64,000 nt of DNA from Bisporella sp. PMI_857 (taxonomy: Eukaryota > Ascomycota > Leotiomycetes > Helotiales > Helotiaceae). Both the position numbers and the translations under genes were made by a program. Shown piece after piece: positions 1 to 10,760 of this stretch. Where the stretch lies: the NCBI GenBank assembly GCA_021307315.1, contig JAJSPD010000059.1:186001-250000 (forward strand), in the 5' to 3' direction. The first letter of the stretch is position 1. Every line of letters begins with the position of its first letter. The notes below the pieces were generated by a model. It did no database searches. It saw only the letters and a program-made list of their open reading frames with translations, and had not been told where the DNA came from.

Positions 1-146
1 TGACCGTACAAGTTCTGTGCGGTGGTTGCTATCCTGACGTGCCTGGGCATCATTTCCTTTCCTAGAGAAGATCAGCGACAACATAGACATGATGATAGGC
101 CATCTTTCCGCCTCTCCAGGGATCTTCAAATTTATTTTTTTGAGAA

Positions 147-735
147 TTGTATCGAGAGTATGAAATTGCTCTTGGCCTATTCGCTTCATGGCTTGTTGAA
201 GATGCGAAGTCAAAGGCAGCTCTGACTGAGGGAAATCCGGACTCTTTGGTACATGACGTGTTTGGTCCAGCTGAAAAGAATAGCATTGAGGATTTGATAT
301 TTCGTCAAATGAAACTTGCATGGGGAGATAGCTGCAGAAAGGAAATCCGAGGTGATCAATGGGAAATCCAAGGAAAGTTACGGTCGTCCTTATCGGGGTC
401 TTTTAAGCAAAACAAATCGCCATGCCAGCCGATGTTAAGAAACTTCTTGCCACCGGCAGAGCCTCATCCTGATCTACGAACAAATGATGGGGAACCGCTT
501 CAGGTGTTTGACGTCTGGGCTGTAATGAATGAGGTAGAAAGCGAGAGAAGATGCAGAAACTTGGCTAATTGATATTTACGAGCATCTCAGTCCGCCTGCT
601 ATGTTGGAGCAATGGTATTTTACTCTTTCGAAGCATCTGAAATTTAGGTTTAATGAAGGAGCATTGTCGATGTGGCGGGAAAGTGTGTGGACAGAAGCGG
701 TTGGTGGCGGTGATGAGTTGGTCCCCCCGCATTAG
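147..735 (+). pseudogene. Left-edge gene relic, family not recognised
   Basis: Two coding-like stretches lie in different frames. Positions 147-572 read as a 141-residue stretch whose start contains YREYEIALGLFASWLVEDA. From 547 another frame reads EDAETWLIDIYEHLSPP through to WRESVWTEAVGGGDELVPPH and stops at 733-735. The two overlap near 547, so the original reading frame has been broken by an indel, or an intron joins them that I cannot place with confidence. The acidic and Trp-rich composition looks like real protein. A distant resemblance to fungal DUF6604-type N-terminal regions came to mind but is not secure. No start codon context or catalytic motif can be named. Confidence 0.35.
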
Positions 736-965
736 GACACCGTTCAATAGTAGAGACCTGATTGGCCGCCACGGTGGATGTCAGGTGACGGCGGTTGTGA
801 AGACAGGAAGTTAAAAGGAACGCCACAACAGGGATTCAGGGTCGAGATTTCAAATGATCGGGTGATCCCGATTCAACTGATTTCATCTCTTATCTAAGTA
901 CAGTACAGTAAATGTTTCCAACTACTTTCTCCACCCTAAAATGCCTATGTCAAGCAAGGTCAGTT

Positions 966-1002
<37 letters not shown>

Positions 1003-1590
1003 CTTTTCATTATGGAACAAACATCAATTAACTGACCATAGACTCGTTCGTAAATTCAGTTCAGCTATTGTCAACATATGCCTCTCTTGATATTTTACTG
1101 GTGATCATCTTACTTATCTCCACGGGGGGCTCAAAATCTGAATCAAGTGGCTTGCGGAGATGTATTCCGGCATTTCCAATTCAGGCCTGAAAGGGCTAGC
1201 TTCGCGAACTTCCGCAGCTCGGGCTCCCACTTCCCAACGGATACCCAAAGAATTTTGACACTTCACTCTCCACTTGAAAAGCTTAAAGACAACTGATATC
1301 GCCCCTCGCCCCCAGCAGTCTGATGGTGTCATTTGGTTGGGAAACTGAATAATTGGCTTTGCAATACTTCTAGCCAGGGGAATATAGCCAGGGATCACTG
1401 ATTAAGCAATGCGTTGATTCGGTCGAGCCAATAAGAAGCAGCCAATATTTTTCAGCTCCCACCTCGACTGCATATTGCTCCCTTGACACGCGTGGTCTAG
1501 ATCCTTTATTGATTTGTTTTCACCCAACCTTTACTTGTGTCTGCGATCTTGTCGAATCTGCAACCTTCCTCTATTCCCTCACCAAAGATC
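736..1590. other. Intergenic, no gene seen; contains a TA dinucleotide tract
   Basis: No reading frame with protein-like composition was found. The only structure is an alternating TA run at about 968-1001. Confidence 0.5.
968..1001. repeat. (TA)n microsatellite, about 17 units
   Basis: An uninterrupted alternating T/A tract is read directly from the sequence. It lies in a gene-free interval and has no visible link to a gene. Confidence 0.9.
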
Positions 1591-1637
1591 TATGTGGGCT
1601 ATATTGATTCAAGCTGTTCTCGCTCGAGAAGACTTGC

Positions 1638-2583
1638 ATGCCTATTTCAATAGCTATGCATCTTTCAACATTGAGTGACGCAAAGCTAGTAATACGACAG
1701 CTTGGAGCCGACTTCTGTCCCATATGTTGTAAGCCTGCAGCACACCATGATTCGCACCTCTCATAACTAATAGCTGCACACAGCAACCTGCAGGGGTGAA
1801 GTAATGACATTTAGCAAAGCGTCAGCTTGCATTGCAAATTCTTCGTTTTACACCAACTGCGGCGGATGCCAGCAGTGCCTCGCAGATTACAAAACTCCGA
1901 CTGGTGATGCGCTCCCTGAAGTGTACCAAGCAGTTTTAACCCAAGTATTAAATTTGTGCGCAAACTCAACCACGGACGCACAGATTTCCAGTTATCAGGC
2001 ACAGGCATCACGGTTGGCAATTATTGCAGATATCAAATCAACATCCACGGGATTATCAGTCTCTGCGACCAGTACTTCTGCGACCAGTACCTCTGCGAGC
2101 ACACCAATTTCAACTACGCAATCATCACCATTAGCAGAATCATCGGAACAAGCGCGCCAGGAGAAGCCATTGAATAAGATATGGATAGTGGGGCCGGCGG
2201 CTGGATCCGTAATAGCTCTGGCTTTTATCATACTTTTGACTGTGTATGTGACAAAAATATGGCTAAGGAAAGCAAATGAGCAGCAACTTAAATCCAGGGG
2301 GGAGGGTTCGGGCGATGGAGACAATAACACAGCGAACGACCAGGCAGAGCTACATGGTAATGCTATAGAGCTCCATGAACTGGAGAATGCTCAAGTTTAC
2401 GAACTTGCTGCGCCAGAGCCGGTCGGTACTGAGCTGCACACACCGAGAGAAGGTAAAGGGGAAAAAGAAGATATTTGGCCGCTGCCGGTATCCCCGTTGC
2501 GGGCACTGTTTGTCATGAGCATACTGAGAGATCAGAGAAGGAAAAATGAAGAGCCAATACACAACACTTATTACAACCGCTGA
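1638..2583 (+). CDS. Cys-rich ectodomain, Ser/Thr stalk, single-pass membrane protein (possibly frameshifted)
   Basis: The best model joins 1638-1728 and 1784-2583 across a 55-nt intron (GTAAGC donor, CTAAT-like branch, CACACAG acceptor), giving about 296 residues. The N-terminal part is cysteine-rich (CPIC, STC, ACIANSSFYTNCGGCQQCL). A Ser/Thr-rich linker (SATSTSATSTSAS) follows, then one hydrophobic helix at roughly residues 160-190 (IWIVGPAAGSVIALAFIIL), a basic stop-transfer (KIWLRK) and an acidic cytosolic tail. This layout is typical of fungal cell-surface proteins with a wall-spanning stalk. An upstream ATG at 1592 begins a more secretory-looking N-terminus (MWAILIQAVLA) that runs into a stop at 1676-1678. 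Removing T1676 would fuse it in frame to DAKLVIRQLGADFCPIC, so the annotated start may only be a rescue after a single-base insertion. Ligand and function are unknown. Confidence 0.55.
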
Positions 2584-2689
2584 ATGGACCGACCTTTACG
2601 TGAAACCAAACTCAGCAACAATTGAAGGGTATAGCTTGCCCTTGACGGTTTTTTTTCGCCCACACAACTGTGCCGGATCACTTGTGAAT

Positions 2690-5600
2690 AAAGCGCTCAA
2701 AAGCCTGAGGCAAAATTCGGGGTCGGGGTAACATATTTGCTGGAGGGGCGGGTCCTGGTCTCCACGATCGCCATAGGAACTATCGGCGAACTAGGGTATA
2801 CGCAGCCTAAAAGGAAAGCTTGTTGAGAATAGAGTGGCCGCGATCCAACTACCGGTCCTGTGGATCTATCGTTGCAATACCCCACATTTCTCCTCTGCTG
2901 GTACCCGGTAAAATGCATACTCCAATGCTCGACTGATCACACCTCCGGCCTTGGTAACTCCGCACATATGGAACCCCATTTTCCGGATGTACTGGATGGA
3001 AGACATTCGACAGGAGCTTATTCTTGCCATCCTATACTTAATATCGGGTCGCTTTGCACGCGTCAATCCACCAGAATATCTCGGTGTTGTCAACGTATAG
3101 CCGTTCATTCAAAACGTCTTCCAAATCTACCATCAGCGTAGCGGTCAGCCCAGTAAATAGGCGATCCAAGTATCCTAAGGCCTACAAACTCCCATAGCCG
3201 CCTACAGTATGATGTATCGCTGTATGCAACATGGCATTCGTCCAAAAACACATGTGCCAATAGCCCTTCCAATTCCAACCCCTTGGCAGAATGGCAAAAT
3301 TCTCCTTGCATCGCTCGTTCTGCGCTGACCACGATTAATTGCAGCAACTCTTGTCCGGACTTATTAATGCAACCCGTGGCCTGATTACGCTATATAACAT
3401 CACCAGCCAATACGGCGAACAGCACTACCACGATGACCGTTTGCTGATGGGTCATAGCAGCCACAAAAACAATGCTGACTTACCACTGCGCGGTGAGTAA
3501 CACGATGACCAATCGGCGCATAATGGGTGTGTAATGGACTAATTGTAATGCGGACGCTTACCCTTCGGATCGTGGTTTGGCCTGCTGGTCATGGCATATT
3601 CGCCACAATCCGATCAATGCTGGTCTGATGTTTCCGTTCGCTTTCTCTTGATCGGCCGGCTGAGCAACTGCTGGCTGGCTTTCCGTCGATGACCTGGCCC
3701 AATGTTGAGTGTTCCTTTGCTGGACAATTTTTATAATCCGTGCTATGGTATAGACACCTGTTTATATGCGGTCACTAACTCGGGCTCTAATCGATGCGGC
3801 AATACTCCATCGATGGTATAATCGGCCTTTGCCGCCTGCCGTCCATGTCCCGGATTGCTTAACCGGATACCAACCTTTCCTTCTCAATAGGCACCCGGAT
3901 TCATACATTCATCTTGCCGAACTATGATATGCCGGAATATATCTAACTCTAACTTTTCATCGTCGTCACTTTCGGCAAATTCCTCAATTCCATCTTCTGG
4001 ATATTCGGGCTTCTTTTTGCTGGGCTGCATCAAACGACGCGTGGCAATCTCAATGGCACTGCGTCTCCATGCTAATGTCTTTAAAGCCACATCTAAATGC
4101 TTCTTGGCAGCATGCCATAATGTGTAACTCAGCTTCTTTCCCGCCCACGGCCCGCGCAAATCCACAAACAAATACTCAGACTCAGGCGGTCCAATAGCCG
4201 GGCAAATGGTCGAGCCTGAACCAAATACTGTGTTGCAACTTGTTATCCTTGTTGGGGTAACATCAAACAATATACTCGGTCTTTCCTCTCTGCTTCTGCG
4301 CCTTGTTGTACATGGTCAAAAATATACCTGCACATTGGTCACATATATTGTGGGCCGAATATATGCAGCTGCTTACTTTAATGAACTCTAACTCGAGTCC
4401 CTGTGCGTTGTCCGCCGGTAATATACATACAAATCATCAACTTCTGTGAAATTTTGTCTTGCTTTAATCAAATATGCCTAGACCTGGAAATCGATAGGCT
4501 GGACCTTAGACTCAAATGTCAATACTGTCATCAACTCTTGCAATTGCGGAATCAACACGCGACACATGTTCTGGACCTTGTCCAACACTACGGGCTGGCC
4601 TAAATAATAAATGGTCTGCTTATTATCGGACCAATAGATATTGGATGAGGACTGATAGCTCTTGTCGAACTTGTTTCCTATAGCTAACTGGGTCAAAATG
4701 CTGGACGTGGGACGAAAATGTTTCTTCACATAATTTTAATTACCGTAACTCATGGATCTGGACAGACACGGATTCAACTTTGCCTTTGCTCTCCTCGGAT
4801 AGGACGACAGCCATTTCTAACATAATCAAACGGTTAATCTATAACATACCAGCCAAAATAGGGGTGTAATAAAATGCCGACCACAACGTCCAAGTCCGTG
4901 CGTCAACGCCTCGGACGGCCGAATAATGTATAATGGGTGAGGTGACACAATGGAATTCGGCTGTGGCTGGTGTCTTGCATTGCGATTAACATGCACAAAC
5001 GCACCAATGCATTGGTCAATGGTGGATTTCTGCAGCCCTGCCTATCGGGCCGCTTTGGCCTAATTCTACTCATGATCTGCTGGGTTGAAATGGATTCTAA
5101 CTTTCCTCGCCTGTCAAACATAAAACCAACCTACCGTCTCGTCTGTATAATGCTCCATTGGCGCCGCCCACATCATATAAACAAATTAAACATGCAAAAA
5201 AATTGTTACTGTGCCTCTCAATGGTTTTGACATTTTGCGGCAACGCTGATGAGCGTCGGCTGGCGGGTTCATTTTTCGAGGATGCCCACTATTTTAATGC
5301 ACTCTCGTGGTCGGTCGCCTTTAATGTGTCTAAACAACGCTCCATGCTCGTAATCACCGTTTTAACTGCGGCTCGCCGAAACCTGGTATGCAGGTATGAC
5401 GATATTCCTTGACAGAATCGGGCCTGGTCCAGCAAATACTATATTGCACCTGGTGTGTCGCAACCATGAATCCATTTTCTACCGCTGGAACCTTTTTCAG
5501 CAATTCTTGTTCGCCGCCCCCGGAGCTCGCTTTCCAATCTTGCGATGTTCCCAATAATTTTATCATCGTCGTTGCTTTGATCACTTTCAGTTTCATCTGC

Positions 5601-5950
5601 ACCGCTATCACCCCCGATGTTATCATCTGTTTCCCGACATCACGTGTTTTGTATCGGCTCGGCTCGGCTCGGCTCGCGTTTGTGTCTGCTCCTTGTCTCG
5701 CTTGCTGGTCAACAATCCAATGCTGGGCTTTCTTATTATTTAACCATCAGTACGATTTGATATAATTGCTCATCCGGAGCCTTTTTCTTGCCATAGATCT
5801 TGTTTCTATGTTGCTTTACTCCTTCTTTGCCGCTACCGTAAGTAATGGGGATGTTATGTTTGTCACCAACATTTCGGGGACTGGCGTCGGCTTCAATTCG
5901 TGTTTGCGTGTTTACACGGTATGCAAACCAACACGTTAAACTCGCCATTT
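2690..5950 (-). pseudogene. Decayed subtelomeric-type RecQ-like DNA helicase
   Basis: The minus strand carries collinear fragments in all three frames. At 3884-4270 there is an N-terminal accessory part (YLFVDLRGPWAGKKLS, then AWRRSAIEIATRRLM). At about 3350-3540 lies a ruined ATP-binding region (IVVVVLFAVLAGDVI where helicases have a VVVPLVAL-type segment). At 3105-3347 comes IVVSAERAMQGEF followed by the DEAD-box equivalent FLDECHVAYSDTSYCRRL. At 2866-3108 is a helicase-C remnant (RYRMARISSC, RALEYAFYRVPAEEKCGVLQR) trailing to about 2690. The order and spacing match fungal RecQ-like helicases, many of which are telomere-linked. Stops and frame changes are spread throughout, so no functional protein remains. 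Boundaries are approximate. A TTAGGT-repeat tract lies beyond its 5' side. Confidence 0.7.
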
Positions 5951-6170
5951 AACGCAATTGAATAGCTTCGTACCCTGGAAATGGGCTCCGCCGCGACCCC
6001 CTAGTGATAATTTGTATTTTGGAATGACATGGACCCTTTTATAGCTTGCAATTTGGGGTTGGCAACTTGTGGTTAAGTCAACCATGCCATGTACTGTACA
6101 AGGCACGGACCAAACTTTATTTTGGCCATACAACCTGGCCCTGATCGTGGCGTGCTTAGGGGAAACTAAT

Positions 6171-6190
6171 GTTAGGTTAGGTTAGGTTGA
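6171..6190. repeat. Short interstitial telomere-like tract, (TTAGGT)3
   Basis: Three head-to-tail TTAGGT units are read directly. The canonical fungal telomere unit is TTAGGG, so this is a variant and far too short to be a chromosome end. It lies between the helicase relic and a MITE, which fits a subtelomeric history but does not prove it. Confidence 0.6.
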
Positions 6191-6207
6191 GCGGCCGAAG
6201 CTATATA

Positions 6208-6444
6208 CTATCCTCCCCCCTAAATAGAGAGGTTAAAGGGCGGGCTCCATGGGTATTGCGGCTTCTGAATGGCTACCCGCCCTTGCGGCTCCTTGCAAAA
6301 CCCACTCAATGCCCATGTTCCTTTCTTGCACGAGCCAGCAGCGATGGGGCGGAAGGGCCAAACATTTAGCTTGACAAGGTGATAGACACTCTTGGCAGTA
6401 CCCATAGAGCCCACCCTTTAACCTCTATTTAGGGGGGAGGATAG
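6208..6444. mobile_element. TA-flanked MITE, 237 bp, long terminal inverted repeats
   Basis: The left end (CTATCCTCCCCCCTAAATAG onward) and the reverse complement of the right end match for about 50 bp, with one 2-nt indel and three substitutions, all transitions. A TA dinucleotide flanks each end (6206-6207 and 6445-6446), as expected for a Tc1/mariner-type target duplication. No transposase is encoded inside, so it would be non-autonomous. Its ends differ from those of the Fot1/pogo element at 18,000, so that element is not its obvious mobiliser. Confidence 0.85.
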
Positions 6445-6446
6445 TA

Positions 6447-8640
6447 GAGGACACCTTTTGGCCTAAATGAATAGCCCTCTGACCACCAAACAGGGGAACC
6501 GAATTGCCCAGGGCGCGATAGCAAGACTTATGCACGTCGGAAAGAAAATGATATGCATAATATCGATCATCAGTTGAGAGAGACTGAATGTCGCTTTGTA
6601 GTCGAGCTTATGTGGAGGTTTCTGCAGACGTCGCCGTAGGACGTATATAAGTTTGAGTTGTGGTTCACAAATCGGTACTAGGCGATCTTCAACTTTATTG
6701 GTTCAAGATTCGCAAGAGCTGAGTGTATCCATATACCAAAGTATAACGTCTCATCGAAAACTTTCTACACCTCTGCGTACGGATACTTTTTGATGCGGTG
6801 TTCACCTGGTAGTTGTGGCGCTCCTAGCAAGATTGACATTGTATCTCGGAAGCTGAACGCAAGAAACGGTGTAACGATGATAACTATTGCTATAACCATG
6901 AAGAACTATTGGAATGTTGCTTTGTGTGGTAGCACGTTCATACCCAAAAGCGACGAGGGTAAACAAGGCTTGGTTCTGTTTTGGAGTTTAAAGAGCAGAA
7001 ATTTAAGGGAGTGTTCTAGGACATACTGATACTTGCGATGGACAGATATGCTAAAGGGAGGTATGTTATTGTCTGGATTCGTTCGCCTTGCAGGATTGCA
7101 GTTCGACTTTTAAAGATTGCGGTGGCACTATGCAATTATGGCTTGGCAAATCACCGTCACTATGGGTAAGATGGCCTTACTGAATCTCTCCTATAGAAAG
7201 AATTAGGAATAGTATTTTAATAAATACATGCTTTTTTGATTTAAGCTATACCAAAACAGGCTGGGGAAAGTAACGAAGGAGGGCTACCAGCCACTTGGGG
7301 CGGAGCGCCTCACCTACGTCCCGTTTCGGCGTTTACCGTCCTGTCGCGCCAATCTCAAGCAGCCACTGCAATAATCAACCTAAACTAAATCGGAAATCGG
7401 CAAGAAGATGACGAACCAAGACAAAAAATTGCATAAGCTATGCCATTATACGTGCCGCCCCATGTTCGGCAGAGCCTCAATATCTCGGAAAGCACGGTTG
7501 GAGACACTCGCGCCACATCTTAAACAGGTCGCTTGGCTGTGTTGGGATGACAGTACTTGTATTAGGCGACATAGCGACGAAGGAGCAGCTTTGCTTTGGG
7601 GTTCAAGGTTTGGGCATGTGCGAAGTAGGAAGCAGACTCGGAACTGGGAACTCACCGTCTGCCTGCTGAAATTACTCCAGTTACTTTTCGCTGGTAAGGT
7701 GCTGCACTGGCTCTAATCACATGCCCCTGCGTCCGGTGCACCCGCCCAAGGCTGAGTAGACAAACACCACTCCTTGGCTGGCTGGGCAAGGCACGCGCCT
7801 GCACCATCCGTACCAGCAGGTGTGAATTAGGAGTTGACAAAGCGTGTCGGACATCGTTAAGTATTTGAAGCAGGTGCAATTGACTTTCCTCATCTCTCTT
7901 ATGTAGCCTTTAATCAGTGGAGGACACACTGGCGGAGCGGAAGGATATGCAAATCACGAATACCCCCCAAACGAACTGAACACTCCAGTCTCGATTGGAC
8001 GAAGCGTTGATTAGGCTTAACCAGTGTCTGGGAAACGATATATCTAGAAAACGAGATCAGGCTGCACCGAAAATATCAAGAACGATGAGGGGAAGATAAT
8101 GCCCACGGTATCCGCTACGTTAGAGCCGTGTGGTATGCGTGGTGTTGGCACAAAGGTCGAGTTCGAGGTAGGATTGCCTAATCGAGCGACGCTAGACCTC
8201 CTTCTACCGCCCGCCTAATCGGGGGTTTTTATCCACACCATTTGCTTCATTTTCTTCGTCTGATCACGTGATATTGAGCTTCTCTGGGTGACTCCCATTG
8301 TACAGTGCAGTTTATCCTTTCGTATAAAATGAATCAAGTCCCCCTCCTATCAATGATACTACCACCGCAAGATGGAGGCCAGTGCATACCACGTGATTGC
8401 ATACACCTCAACCTTATTGTCGGGAAGTGGCTTTCGTACGTGGGCCAAGGAACTAGAAAATCTCTTACCAAATATATTACGGCCTATAACCGTAGAGAAT
8501 AGATCAACTGAAACGCTCCTAATACGCCCTTATTCTATTGCTGTGATACTCTTGCAGACCCTCTAATTGATACTTAATTGATCTTCCAGCCAATAGATCC
8601 TATTTCTATCATTTATCTAATCGGTGTAAAGGCTAGCACA
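6447..8640. other. Intergenic, no gene recognised
   Basis: Short open frames exist (for example 7408-7716), but both strands give implausible compositions with no motif I recognise. I see no RNA gene, inverted repeat or LTR end. Confidence 0.4.
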
Positions 8641-10760
8641 AATCGCTAGTTATCAGAAGTGCGCCTGACGCACACATTCATTATTTCCTTCGATGCTCAC
8701 GATGGCCAGCGACGGAGACCTCGTGCCTCCACGAAAGAGCTCGGCAAAGGCAGAAACCGTTTCAGCCGGCCGAGAAGAGATTCTCCTAAGAAGGCTAGAG
8801 AGCGCAAAGTCGTAACACAGAAGCGAGTCGCCCAGCACCAGGGACATATCAGCTTATTCCATACCATTCTCCAGGACCAAAACCGAGCTTCGGCGGCCCA
8901 ATCCACGCCGTCAAAAATAAACAAGAGCTGAACGCGGTTACTTCAGATATCGCCTCGGTCCCTCCTCGACTACATAATGCCGGAAGATTATTCTGCATGA
9001 TAATCCAGCTTGGGAAGATCAAGGAAATATCGGTGAAATTGTGTCTAGCAAGCAACGAACATATTCCTCTTATTCTAGTGCGGATATTTCTGTAGATTGA
9101 GAATATACCACTCTTGAGGCGGCGACGATCCTGAGCAGTATGCTATTCTATTCTCCCACTCAGATTGGCGTTAGCTCTGAATGTTCGTGAACTTGTTAAG
9201 ACTTTTTGCGCTGGGATAATGTGCTATTGTCTCCGCACGGAGCTCAGAATTAATACAGCTGTGCCTTTGCGTGACAACAATACCACCGCACAGCGGGTTA
9301 ACATTGAGCTAACGAACTTAGGATTGAGATTAGGATTGACGCCAGAGATTGGTGATACTCAAGCTATTTCGAGGAGTATACAGGCACAGTGACAAGTCAG
9401 ATGAAGAACTCGACGAGTCTTCCACGGCTTGGATTGCCCGTGACCATAGCCTATGGTGCGATGACGACAGCTCGGACTCGGCTTATGGATGTGCCGTGCT
9501 TTCCCCTCCATCTACTTTGTTTGATTTGAGTGTGATCCAAGAAACGAAACTGCGATGATGAAATCAGGCTGCCTAGGTTCCATTTCCAGCCAAGCCTGTT
9601 ACTTTGCCGGCTGCAAGTCATATGCAGATGACGAGAAGCGGGGTGAAGAGGGATTTGCAGAAAGAAATATTACAGACGAAGCTAATTCTTTTGACACTGT
9701 ACATGATGATATTGCGCTTCAGCTGGCGACGGAGCTCTATGATTTTCAGAGTCGTACCAGAAACATCGTGAGAAACAAGAGTGTCAACATCGCCTACGTC
9801 ATTAATAGCCGATGTTGACCTCCATTATGCATCATCACTTGGCGATACTCTCCCTATCATGCGAAGCCAGAATATAGATGGGGTGATGCCTCCCTACCAG
9901 ACGTCCTAAGCTAGCGAGGGATCATGAAAGCACAGGAGATACTACAGAGGAGCTGTTGCAGAGCCTTTGAAGGGCTTACGCAGCTACCCTCTGATCAACC
10001 TCGCGAGCGCGCCAATTCTGCCAGTGGCTAGTCTCCAAGGAGTAAAGGCTTCTCTGCAGACTATAGCCCGGGCAGGCTTGTACCTAGCCCCGAGGTCGCC
10101 TACAATATCGACAGCGTCTATGAGGAAGCACAGCATTGCATTTTCTAAACTTAGACTTCAGTGGATCCTAAAGTCATTCCCTGCTCTTAACATACACATG
10201 GATATTCGCTTTACTCTTTGCACAGGTATCTTCGTGATGTATGCCTCTCAACAAAGATAGCACACTATTGCTTTGGACAGGTGGAGGGCTTTGATTACGC
10301 CAGGTCTACATCTTCTTTCCGAATCTAGGGTCAAGCATAGACTACTACCAGACAAGTTTTTGGACGGACAGTAAAGATGAGAACTGATAGAACCTCGTTT
10401 TAACCCTCTCTGCAAGAGGTTATCACATCACAGAACACTCTACAGTACGCGCTCTCTCAGCATCGGTAGGACCGGCATCGCTGGCTTCGAGCCAAGAAGC
10501 CTTTCACCGCAAGTCGTGATCTCGCAAGATCACTTCTCACACACTCGAGCCCGAGTATCCAGACGATCTATGGTCTGATATCCTCAGAAAGATCGACAGC
10601 GCACCTAGCTGTCGTCGCCTCTCTCGTCCAAAAATACAAAGTTGAAGCGGATGAGGAATAGTCCACCTGAACTTACGTCATCGATGATCGATTCGATCAT
10701 CGCCATAAAGTGTAAACTGACCTTGGTAAGCAGACTATTACTCGAGGCTCAGCGGGGTCA
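8641..10760. other. Unresolved region with coding-like scraps
   Basis: Plus-strand patches of better composition occur at about 8700-9110, 9390-9540 and 9555-9815 (for example DIALQLATELYDFQSRTRN). They lie in different frames and are broken by stops, as expected for a dead gene or element. No domain can be named and no boundaries can be set. Confidence 0.3.

Noticed and set aside
6171..6190. TTAGGT units considered as a chromosome end
   Set aside because: Only three variant units are present, with non-telomeric sequence on both sides.
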